Assembly: GCA_905200265.1 (NCBI GenBank)
Contig: CAJKJS010000107.1
Location: 1-5,749, forward strand
Reading direction: 5' to 3'
DNA: 5,749 nt
Source of the DNA: an uncultured Oscillospiraceae bacterium
GTDB lineage: Bacteria > Bacillota > Clostridia > Oscillospirales > Acutalibacteraceae
Shown here: positions 1-5,749 of the stretch, piece after piece
Layout: every line of letters begins with the position of its first letter
How positions within the stretch are numbered: position 1 is the stretch's first letter
Program-made: the position numbers and the translations under genes
Notes under the pieces: model-generated
What the model was told of the DNA's origin: nothing
The model's database searches: none
Seen by the model: only the letters and a program-made list of their open reading frames with translations

Positions 1-474
1 CGGAAAAACCGATACAATGGTACCCGGTTTTCCTGTAAGGGACAGCGCACCACTGGAAAGATAGCGCACCGCTGTTTTCCCATCCGTCAATACGCCGGTT
101 CCTCCGTGTTCATCCAGATACCGCAGCAAACAGAAATTCGCCATGGCATGGTCCGGACGCTCCCCGCCAAGGCCTCCCAACAACAGAAAATCCCGGAATC
201 CTTTTTCAAGCCCTACTTTCACAGCATGAAGCATATCGGTATCATCTTTTTCCACAGGCAACCGAATAATATCCTCTCCTGTAGGGAGATCCCCCTGCAG
301 GGAATCAAAGTCTCCCAAAATCAGATCGGGCTTTTCCCCCAGCTGCCGGGCTGTATCCAGCCCACCATCGGCACAGATTAAGTACCGGCCCTCCTGCACA
401 GCTTCATGCAGCAGCGCTTCCCGGCCAATCGGCGCAGCCCCCAGGATTACACATTGTTTTCCTTCCAGTTCCAT
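1..474 (-). CDS. thiN: Thiamine pyrophosphokinase ThiN, 3' end cut by window edge
   Basis: Transfers pyrophosphate from ATP to thiamine to give thiamine diphosphate, the cofactor of transketolase and pyruvate-metabolising enzymes; cytosolic. The frame is open for 158 codons from ATG 474 to base 1. The family is usually about 210-220 residues, so roughly the last quarter (the C-terminal thiamine-binding part) is missing only because the window ends. Visible family motifs in order: CADGGLD (34-40), GDFDS (54-58), VEKDDTDM (74-81) and GGERPDHAMAN (103-113). Together these are the nucleotide, metal and catalytic signature of thiamine pyrophosphokinases. The start overlaps the end of rsgA by 28 bases, and an AAAGGA site 9 bases upstream lies inside rsgA, so translation is probably coupled to rsgA. 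In B. subtilis an rpe gene sits between rsgA and thiN; here there is none. Family assignment is secure. Confidence 0.95.
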   Translation of the reverse strand, partial: MELEGKQCVILGAAPIGREALLHEAVQEGRYLICADGGLDTARQLGEKPDLILGDFDSLQGDLPTGEDIIRLPVEKDDTDMLHAVKVGLEKGFRDFLLLGGLGGERPDHAMANFCLLRYLDEHGGTGVLTDGKTAVRYLSSGALSLTGKPGTIVSVFP

Positions 475-1340
475 TCTTTTATATCCTTTACTTCCTGATA
501 CATGGTACAGTAGCTTTCCCACCGGGAACGGGCAATTTTACCTTCTTCCACCGCCTGCAAAATGGCACATCCCTTTTCAACGGTATGCGCACAGGAGGTA
601 AACCGACACTGCCCCAAAAATGGAGCAAATTCCCGAAAACAATCCGGCAGCTCTTCTTTGCGAATCAGCTGGAACCGTTCGATATCCAGTGTGGAAAAAC
701 CGGGTGTATCCGCCACGAAACCACCGTTTTCCAGTTCGAAAATTTCCACATGACGTGTTGTATGACGGCCACGGCCCAGCTTTTGACTGATCTCCCCGGT
801 AGAAAGTCCCAGCCTCTCGTCTATACAATTTAGCAGAGAGGATTTTCCTACCCCACTGTTCCCGGTAAATACCGAAACCCGGCCCTGCAGTTGTTCGCGA
901 ATTCTTTCAATTCCTTCGCCGGTGCGAGCCGATGCCTGTATACACGTAAATCCGGCCTGCCGGTAAATCTCTTCGATTGCATGCCCGTCTTCCAGATCGG
1001 TTTTGTTTAGAACGATCACCGGTTCAATGTTATGGTATTCTGCCGCCGCAATGGTTTTATCGATCATCAGCAAATTAGGCTGTGGGTCTTGCAATGATGC
1101 CACAATCAGCAACTGATCTAAATTGGCTACCGGCGGCCGCACCAGAAAATTGCGCCGGGGCAAAATCTCTGTCAGTGTTCCCTTTCCAGGTTCTTCTTCT
1201 GGTTCCACCTGAACAAAGTCACCGACCAGCGGGGTGATCTTCTTTTTACGGAAGACCCCCCGCGCCCGGCATTCATATATGGTTTCTCCGCATCGCACGT
1301 AGTAAAACCCGCCGATGCCCTTCATTAACAATCCTTCCAT
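447..1340 (-). CDS. rsgA: Ribosome small-subunit assembly GTPase RsgA (YloQ/CpgA/YjeQ family)
   Basis: Circularly permuted GTPase of 297 residues that checks late 30S maturation and leaves the subunit on GTP hydrolysis. Domains: N-terminal OB fold (about 1-68, with GFYYV at 11-15 and the PLVGD turn at 37-41), then the permuted G domain: G4 NKTD (112-115), G5 ASA (136-138), G1 P-loop GNSGVGKSS (160-168), G2 TTRH (194-197) and G3 DTPG (211-214). A C-terminal zinc knuckle has ligands C245, C250, H252 and C258. Length is normal for the family (about 290-300). The start at 1340 shares one base with the kinase stop (TGATG) and gives the N-terminus typical of Firmicutes RsgA. Its Shine-Dalgarno is poor (GGGAG 13 bases upstream). 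An in-frame ATG at 1325 (residue 6) has GGAAGGA 6 bases upstream and is a real alternative. In B. subtilis the homologue is a substrate of the kinase PrkC, which fits its position here. Confidence 0.97.
   Translation of the reverse strand: MEGLLMKGIGGFYYVRCGETIYECRARGVFRKKKITPLVGDFVQVEPEEEPGKGTLTEILPRRNFLVRPPVANLDQLLIVASLQDPQPNLLMIDKTIAAAEYHNIEPVIVLNKTDLEDGHAIEEIYRQAGFTCIQASARTGEGIERIREQLQGRVSVFTGNSGVGKSSLLNCIDERLGLSTGEISQKLGRGRHTTRHVEIFELENGGFVADTPGFSTLDIERFQLIRKEELPDCFREFAPFLGQCRFTSCAHTVEKGCAILQAVEEGKIARSRWESYCTMYQEVKDIKEWNWKENNV
484..489 (-). promoter_or_regulatory. Ribosome binding site of thiN
   Basis: AAAGGA lies 9 bases before ATG 474, within the coding sequence for the RsgA C-terminus. 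It is weaker than the other sites, which fits dependence on ribosomes arriving from rsgA. Confidence 0.7.
1332..1338 (-). promoter_or_regulatory. Possible ribosome binding site for an internal rsgA start
   Basis: GGAAGGA lies 6 bases before an in-frame ATG at 1325 and overlaps codons 1-3 of the longer rsgA reading. If it is used, RsgA starts at residue 6 (MKGIGGFYYV), 14 bases after the kinase stop. The longer start at 1340 matches family N-termini better, so this remains open. Confidence 0.4.
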
Positions 1341-3436
1341 CAGTCTGTGGTAACTCCCGTACTGCTTTCATCCATACCCGGTTCTTCGCTTTCATCATCA
1401 GACGTTTCACCGGGTTCCTCCGAAGGTTCGCTTTCTGGCGTGGATTCTTCTGAAGATTCACTTGGCGGTTCAAAGGGATTCTGCGCAGTCTGCTGTGCTT
1501 TCCCTGTATCAAAGTCCAGCGTAAACACCGCATATTCCTGCCCATTGAGCTGGATGACCAGCTGCTTTTGTCCGGAAGACCCATCAAACGACAACGTATA
1601 AAGTCCGTTTAAGCTCGGATTTACCGTATCGCTCTGGTATAACGTGCCGTCCAAGTATGCTTTCAGTTCAATATCCTGGTTCACGCCATTGGGCAAATTC
1701 ACAATGACATCCACTGTTTTAATCGAACTTTTACCGGAGCTAACCGTCAGATTGACACTCGTGCCCTTTTCAACTTTGACGCCCGGCAGCGGGTCCGACG
1801 AAAGCACGGTTCCGGCAGGCTGGGAACTATCGTCCCGCTCGGTTACATTCCCTACCACCAAACCGGCAGCGGTAATCATGGATTCGGCATCGGACTGCGC
1901 CTGCCCCAAAATCGAGGGAACTTCCACCTGTTTAGAAGCAGGGCCACTGCTGACATATACTTTCACGGTCGTACCACTGGGGACCTTTTCCCCGCTGGCC
2001 GGATCGGTCCGGATCACATACCCGGCCGCCGTTTCTTCATCGGCCACCGTGATGATATCAGGAATCAGTCCCTTGCCTGTCAGCACTTCACTGGCTTTGC
2101 TCTGCTCATAGCCGGTTACGGGAGGCACTTCCGTTTCTTCCCCGGCACTATTGATAATCAGGGTGATTTCCTTCCCTTTTTTCACCATGATACCGGCGTT
2201 CGGCGTTTGCCGCAGAACAACACCCGATTCCTGGTCGGGATCGTTACCAGGCTGCAACACAAAGGTAAAGTCTTTGTATTCTTCTTCGTCCAGAATCTCT
2301 GTCTGGTACACCATGCCCACAAAGTTGGGAACTTCGATTTCGTCGTCCACCTGCTCTGTGGGTTCCGTAAACGAACGGATCAAGGCACTAACGCCGATAT
2401 ATCCCAAAAACAGAATCAATGCCAGTAAAACACCGCCAATGATCATCCGCACTTTCTGGCGTTGGCGGCGGCCTTTCATATCTTCTTCCACATATTCGTA
2501 GTTGTCATTATACGAAACCGAACCCGTATCACCCCGGGCCGTGTGGATCGCATCCATATATTTCGTGGGTTTATCATCCACAAAATACTTGTATTCGAAC
2601 ACAATGTCCGGGTTGCGCCGGAATTCTGCAATATCCCGCAGCATTTCGGCCGCCGACTGGTACCGCTGGCTGACGTTTTTCTGCATGGCCTTCAGGGTAA
2701 TCTCTTCAAGCCCTTCGGGAATATCGGGGTTAATTTCATGCGGCGGTTTGGGGGTACTTTGCAGCTGCATGATGGCCACCGAAACGGCGTTATCCGCTTC
2801 AAAAGGAAGCTGACCCGTAATCATTTCATACAGCATAACCCCAACCGAATACACATCGGCCCGTTCATCCGTAAAATCGCCCCGGGCCTGTTCCGGTGCA
2901 ATATAGTGTACGGAGCCAATGGCTTTATCGGTCATCGTGCGCGTTTCATTATGCGCAAACCGGGCAATACCAAAATCCGTCACTTTAATCGTGCCGTCTT
3001 GCAGCAGCATGATATTCTGCGGTTTAATGTCCCGGTGAACAATCCCTTTTTGATGAGCATGCTCCAAGGCCCGCAGGATCTGCACGGTAAAATGGATGGC
3101 TTCTTTCCAACGTACTTCCGTCTGTTGATCCAAATATTCCCGCAGCGTAATCCCGTCAATATATTCCATAACAATATACTGAATGCGGTCGCCAAAGCTC
3201 ACATCATACACTTTGACAATATTGGGGTGCGAAAGCACCGCAATGGCCTTCGATTCATTTCGAAAACGCCGGCAGAACTCTTCATTGTGTAAAAATTCAT
3301 CTTTCAGAATTTTAATAGCTACCATGCGGTCATCAATGGTGTCGTACGCACGGTACACCATAGCCATACCGCCAACACCCAACAGTTCATGGATTTCATA
3401 CCGGCCATCCAAACGTTTTCCCGTGTATTTATCCAT
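1340..3436 (-). CDS. prkC: Membrane PASTA-domain Ser/Thr protein kinase (PrkC/Stk1/PknB family)
   Basis: Eukaryotic-type kinase that senses peptidoglycan fragments or lipid II outside the cell and phosphorylates cytosolic targets. With start ATG 3436 it has 698 residues. Cytosolic kinase domain (about 12-275): glycine loop GVGGMAMVY (20-28), catalytic K42, helix-C E61, HRDIKPQN (134-141, catalytic D136), DFG (154-156), activation-loop T165/T167/T169 and APE (180-182). All catalytic residues are intact. A polar juxtamembrane stretch follows, then RRQRQK just before one membrane helix (about 331-353). Outside are three PASTA repeats (about 367-430, 435-499, 503-568), a beta-rich domain (about 573-642) like the C-terminal Ig-like domain of B. 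subtilis PrkC, and an acidic Ser/Glu/Pro tail (652-698). The frame can extend to a TTG at 3460, but GGAGGTGAG lies 7 bases before ATG 3436, which decides the start. It overlaps the phosphatase by 8 bases and rsgA by 1. Confidence 0.96.
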   Translation of the reverse strand: MDKYTGKRLDGRYEIHELLGVGGMAMVYRAYDTIDDRMVAIKILKDEFLHNEEFCRRFRNESKAIAVLSHPNIVKVYDVSFGDRIQYIVMEYIDGITLREYLDQQTEVRWKEAIHFTVQILRALEHAHQKGIVHRDIKPQNIMLLQDGTIKVTDFGIARFAHNETRTMTDKAIGSVHYIAPEQARGDFTDERADVYSVGVMLYEMITGQLPFEADNAVSVAIMQLQSTPKPPHEINPDIPEGLEEITLKAMQKNVSQRYQSAAEMLRDIAEFRRNPDIVFEYKYFVDDKPTKYMDAIHTARGDTGSVSYNDNYEYVEEDMKGRRQRQKVRMIIGGVLLALILFLGYIGVSALIRSFTEPTEQVDDEIEVPNFVGMVYQTEILDEEEYKDFTFVLQPGNDPDQESGVVLRQTPNAGIMVKKGKEITLIINSAGEETEVPPVTGYEQSKASEVLTGKGLIPDIITVADEETAAGYVIRTDPASGEKVPSGTTVKVYVSSGPASKQVEVPSILGQAQSDAESMITAAGLVVGNVTERDDSSQPAGTVLSSDPLPGVKVEKGTSVNLTVSSGKSSIKTVDVIVNLPNGVNQDIELKAYLDGTLYQSDTVNPSLNGLYTLSFDGSSGQKQLVIQLNGQEYAVFTLDFDTGKAQQTAQNPFEPPSESSEESTPESEPSEEPGETSDDESEEPGMDESSTGVTTD

Positions 3437-4178
3437 TTGAACGCTCACCTCCATTTTCAATCAGGGCTACGGTCACATTATCACCGCCGCCACCGGCCAG
3501 TGCCTTTTCGATTAACAGATCCAGCAGCGTTTCTCCGCTATACTGGCTCAGGCACTCCGAAATCTCCTCTTCTCTGACGAAATTGGTCAGCCCATCGGTA
3601 CAAAATAGCAAAGTGCTATCTTCCGGTAAATCAAGGAAGCTTACATCCACATCCACCATATCCTGTACACCTACCGCACGGGTAATCACATTCTTATGGG
3701 GATGATTGCGGGCTTCTTCTTCCGTAATATCGCCGCGGTCGATCAGTTCCTGCACCACCGAATGATCCGTTGTCAGGCGCTGTAGATTTCCTTTTGAAAA
3801 GGAATAGGCACGGCTGTCCCCTACATGAACGATACAGGCGCGATTTTTACGTACAACCGCCCCTACGACCGTTGTCCCCATCCCTCTGAGTTCCGGCTGG
3901 TTTTGCGCCATACTGAACACTTTTTCATTTGCGCTATAAATACAGGAAAGCAACAAATTCTGAATTCCCTTTTCGTCTTCGGCCGGATTATAGCGCTCCT
4001 GCAATTGGGTTTCCATCTCCGTTAAAGCCGTACGGCTGGCAATATTACCGCCGTTGGCGCCCCCCATCCCATCGCAGACAAGAGCCCACACGGCACCATC
4101 CAAAAACGTACCGCATTGGCAGGCATCCTGGTTGGTTGCCCGCACAAGGCCTATGTCGCTTTTACAAAGAGTTTTCAT
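3429..4178 (-). CDS. prpC: PP2C-family Ser/Thr protein phosphatase (PrpC/Stp), partner of the PASTA kinase
   Basis: Mn/Mg-dependent phosphatase that removes phosphate from the adjacent kinase and from its substrates; cytosolic, with no signal peptide or membrane segment. It has 249 residues from ATG 4178, the usual length for stand-alone bacterial PP2C enzymes. Motifs in order: SDIGLVRATNQD (8-18, phosphate-binding R13 and metal-site D18), CDGMGG (35-40, metal ligand D36), GMGTT (99-103), HVGDSR (118-123), TDHS (137-140), TDGL (194-197, metal ligand D195) and GGDN (231-234, metal ligand D233). All metal ligands expected for the family are present. The frame opens upstream to 4229, but those 17 residues lie inside rlmN. 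An AAAAGGAGG site 6 bases before 4178, and a typical family N-terminus there, decide the start. It overlaps rlmN by 17 bases and the kinase by 8. The phosphatase-kinase order is the conserved Firmicutes arrangement. Confidence 0.96.
   Translation of the reverse strand: MKTLCKSDIGLVRATNQDACQCGTFLDGAVWALVCDGMGGANGGNIASRTALTEMETQLQERYNPAEDEKGIQNLLLSCIYSANEKVFSMAQNQPELRGMGTTVVGAVVRKNRACIVHVGDSRAYSFSKGNLQRLTTDHSVVQELIDRGDITEEEARNHPHKNVITRAVGVQDMVDVDVSFLDLPEDSTLLFCTDGLTNFVREEEISECLSQYSGETLLDLLIEKALAGGGGDNVTVALIENGGERSNG
3444..3452 (-). promoter_or_regulatory. Ribosome binding site of the PASTA kinase
   Basis: GGAGGTGAG is a near-perfect complement to the 16S 3' end, 7 bases before ATG 3436. It lies inside the last codons of the phosphatase gene. 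It rules against the upstream in-frame TTG (3460) and ATG (3454) as main starts, because both would precede or coincide with the site. Confidence 0.9.
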
Positions 4179-5220
4179 CGGCTGCCTCCTTTTCGTATCG
4201 TCTTCGCAATTGGCCGCAACTAGCATCAATATCCGAACCTAACGTCCGGCGCACCGTGGCGGTAATTCCATAATGCTGAAGGATACGGATAAAACTTTGC
4301 TGTCGTTCCAGGGTACTTTTATGATAACCGGCTCCCGTTACATCGTTTACCGGAATCAGATTCACATGACATAACATGCCGCTGAGCTTTTTTCCCAATT
4401 CATGGGCACAAGCATCACTGTCATTGACCCCACGGAACATGGCATATTCAAATGAAATACGCCGGTGGGTTGCTTCGGCATACCGCCAGCATGCCTGCAA
4501 AAGGGATTCTACATTCCATTTCCGGTTAACCGGCATGGTCTGGTTTCGAATTATATCATTGGGAGCATGCAGTGATACCGAAAGGGTCAACTGTAATTTT
4601 TCTTTAGCCAACCGGTCGATCTTGTCTACCAATCCACAAGTTGACAGGGAAATATGGCGCATACCAATACACATACCTTCTTCACAGGAAACCAGATGTA
4701 AAAACCGTAAAACCGATTCATAGTTATCCAGTGGTTCGCCCATTCCCATTAGCACAATATTAGAAATCGTAAGCCCGGTTTCTCTTTCTGCCGCCTGCAC
4801 CTGAGCCAGCATTTCCGAAGGCGCCAGACTACGGGAAAAACCGCTGCGACCCGTTGCGCAAAAGGTACAACCCATTTTACACCCAACCTGGGTGGAAATG
4901 CAAATGCTATTTCCGTGGTGGTACTGCATAAGCACCGATTCCACACATTCGCCATCATGCAAACGGAACAAGAATTTGACCGTACCATCCAGCTTGGAAC
5001 GCTGTATCCGCAGTGCTTTGGCCGAGTAAATTTCGTATTTTTCTGCGAGCTTCTCTCTTAGATCACGAGAAAGATCCGTCATCTCTGAAAAATCCGTAAC
5101 GCCCCGAGCCTGAAGCCAGCGAAAAACTTGTCCGGCACGGAACCGGGGTAACCCATCTTCTGCCAATGCCTTTTGTAACTCGTCCCGTGTCATAGACCGT
5201 ATGTCTATTTTCCCGTTCAT
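4162..5220 (-). CDS. rlmN: Dual-specificity rRNA/tRNA adenine-C2 methyltransferase RlmN (radical SAM)
   Basis: Radical-SAM enzyme that methylates C2 of A2503 in 23S rRNA and, in characterised homologues, A37 of some tRNAs. It affects the peptidyl transferase centre and decoding accuracy. It has 352 residues, the normal family length. An N-terminal helical accessory domain (about 1-95) precedes the radical-SAM barrel. The Fe-S cluster motif is CKMGCTFC (C114, C118, C121), preceded by C107, which aligns with E. coli C118. The SAM-binding GMGEP is at 159-163. C335 in DIDASCGQL is the catalytic cysteine that becomes methylated. Cfr, the resistance paralogue, shares this chemistry, but the housekeeping position between rsmB and the phosphatase favours RlmN. 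ATG 5220 has AAAGGAGA 4 bases upstream, in the only gap of the operon. The last 17 bases overlap the phosphatase gene and carry that gene's start. Confidence 0.97.
   Translation of the reverse strand: MNGKIDIRSMTRDELQKALAEDGLPRFRAGQVFRWLQARGVTDFSEMTDLSRDLREKLAEKYEIYSAKALRIQRSKLDGTVKFLFRLHDGECVESVLMQYHHGNSICISTQVGCKMGCTFCATGRSGFSRSLAPSEMLAQVQAAERETGLTISNIVLMGMGEPLDNYESVLRFLHLVSCEEGMCIGMRHISLSTCGLVDKIDRLAKEKLQLTLSVSLHAPNDIIRNQTMPVNRKWNVESLLQACWRYAEATHRRISFEYAMFRGVNDSDACAHELGKKLSGMLCHVNLIPVNDVTGAGYHKSTLERQQSFIRILQHYGITATVRRTLGSDIDASCGQLRRRYEKEAADENSL
4185..4193 (-). promoter_or_regulatory. Ribosome binding site of the PP2C phosphatase
   Basis: AAAAGGAGG lies 6 bases before ATG 4178, inside the last codons of rlmN. 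It places the phosphatase start at 4178 rather than at the upstream in-frame ATG at 4229. Confidence 0.9.
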
Positions 5221-5224
5221 AGTT

Positions 5225-5232
5225 TCTCCTTT
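5225..5232 (-). promoter_or_regulatory. Ribosome binding site of rlmN
   Basis: AAAGGAGA lies 4 bases before ATG 5220 (GGAG core 5 bases before it). It sits within the 21-base gap after rsmB, the only intergenic space in the window. Confidence 0.88.
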
Positions 5233-5241
5233 ATACCTTGG

Positions 5242-5749
5242 TTATTTTTGGCGGTGCAAACGTGCCACAAAAAATCCATCACCACCAAAAGCATTGTCCG
5301 GCATGAGTGTTATGCGCCAGTCAGGTTCCTCCCGCAATGAGAAAAGACCGGGTATGACTGTTAGCGGTTCCGGCGCAAAATCCGGGTGACGTTTTAAAAA
5401 CGCCTGTACACTGTTTTCGTTTTCATCCGGAACCAATGTACAGGTAGAAATCAGCAGTGTGCCACCTGGACGTACCAGTGCCGCTGAACGATCCAAAATT
5501 GCCGCCTGAATCTCTGGTAGCTCTCTTACATCTTTTAACGATTTGTACCGGATTTCCGGTTTACGCCGTATGATTCCATATCCGGAACAGGGCACATCGC
5601 AAAACACCCGGTCAAATTCTTCTTGCAGCGTTGTATCCTTTGCGGCATCGCGCACATCCGCTTTCAAAATAGAAAGCCCCAGCCGGGCCGCGCCTTCTCG
5701 GATCTGCCGTACTTTTCCCCGATATAAATCAAAGGCCCTCAATTTCCCT
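5242..5749 (-). CDS. rsmB: 16S rRNA cytosine-C5 methyltransferase RsmB, C-terminal part (5' end outside window)
   Basis: SAM-dependent enzyme that methylates C5 of C967 (E. coli numbering) in 16S rRNA. The frame is open to the window edge, giving the last 168 or so residues. The family is usually about 440 residues, so the NusB-like RNA-binding domain and the SAM-binding GxGGK motif lie outside. Seen here: FDLYRGKVRQI (acidic SAM-ribose motif region, near 5735), DVPCSGYGIIRRKPEIRY, with one of the two catalytic cysteines at 5589-5587, STCTLVPDENE, with the second at 5442-5440, and the C-terminal GGDGFFVARL. The two cysteines (PC and TC) are the hallmark of RNA m5C methyltransferases. RsmF/YebU-type relatives share them, but the link to rlmN and the short C-terminus without an extra PUA domain support RsmB. 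A TTG at 5742 is in frame but is interior to the protein, not a start. Confidence 0.93.
   Translation of the reverse strand, partial: GKLRAFDLYRGKVRQIREGAARLGLSILKADVRDAAKDTTLQEEFDRVFCDVPCSGYGIIRRKPEIRYKSLKDVRELPEIQAAILDRSAALVRPGGTLLISTCTLVPDENENSVQAFLKRHPDFAPEPLTVIPGLFSLREEPDWRITLMPDNAFGGDGFFVARLHRQK

Noticed and set aside
106..381. 91-codon plus-strand frame at the left end
   Set aside because: It is antisense to thiN, which has clear family motifs across the same bases.
1380..1490. Possible DNA repeat array in the segment encoding the acidic kinase tail
   Set aside because: The similar GAA/TCT-rich stretches are explained by repeated Ser and Glu codons. There is no regular unit or constant spacing.
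1644..2111. 155-codon plus-strand frame opposite the PASTA repeats
   Set aside because: It is Ser/Thr/Pro-rich low-complexity translation mirrored from the repetitive PASTA coding sequence. It has no convincing ribosome binding site and overlaps an intact gene completely.
2462..3292. 276-codon open frame on the plus strand opposite the kinase domain
   Set aside because: It lies wholly antisense to conserved kinase codons. Its product is rich in Phe, Ile, His, Asn and Arg with no recognisable domain, as expected from a shadow frame, and the opposite strand carries an intact catalytic domain.
4162..5220. Cfr-type antibiotic resistance methyltransferase
   Set aside because: The radical-SAM cysteines are shared with RlmN, but the position in the conserved housekeeping cluster fits chromosomal RlmN. 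No mobile element or resistance context is present.
5221..5241. Possible promoter or terminator in the rsmB-rlmN gap
   Set aside because: Only 21 bases, holding the rlmN ribosome binding site. There is no hairpin with a T-run and no room for -35 and -10 boxes.

Overview
The window is a compact block of six bacterial housekeeping genes, all on the minus strand. It most likely comes from a Firmicute of the class Clostridia. The gene order rsmB - rlmN - PP2C phosphatase - PASTA kinase - rsgA - thiN is the conserved Firmicutes cluster known from Bacillus subtilis. The strong AGGAGG-type ribosome binding sites and moderate GC content fit this. The finer assignment is inference; nothing in the sequence fixes a genus.

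In transcription order (right to left): the C-terminal part of the 16S rRNA m5C methyltransferase RsmB (5749-5242, cut by the window edge); the radical-SAM 23S rRNA/tRNA methyltransferase RlmN (5220-4162); a PP2C-type Ser/Thr phosphatase (4178-3429); a membrane-anchored PASTA Ser/Thr kinase (3436-1340); the ribosome-assembly GTPase RsgA (1340-447); and the first three quarters of thiamine pyrophosphokinase ThiN (474-1, cut by the window edge).

The genes are packed as one operon. There are 21 bases between rsmB and rlmN, and every later junction overlaps (17, 8, 1 and 28 bases), so translational coupling is likely. I see no internal promoter or terminator. The operon promoter and its end both lie outside the window, and no stretch over 300 bases lacks a gene.

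The products fall into three themes: rRNA modification and ribosome maturation (RsmB, RlmN, RsgA), a reversible phosphorylation pair sensing the cell wall (phosphatase and kinase), and thiamine cofactor supply (ThiN). I found no mobile element, CRISPR array, RNA gene or undescribed system. The points worth a second look are modest: rpe is absent between rsgA and thiN, the kinase ends in an acidic Ser/Glu/Pro-rich extracellular tail, and several start sites are decided by ribosome binding sites inside the preceding gene.
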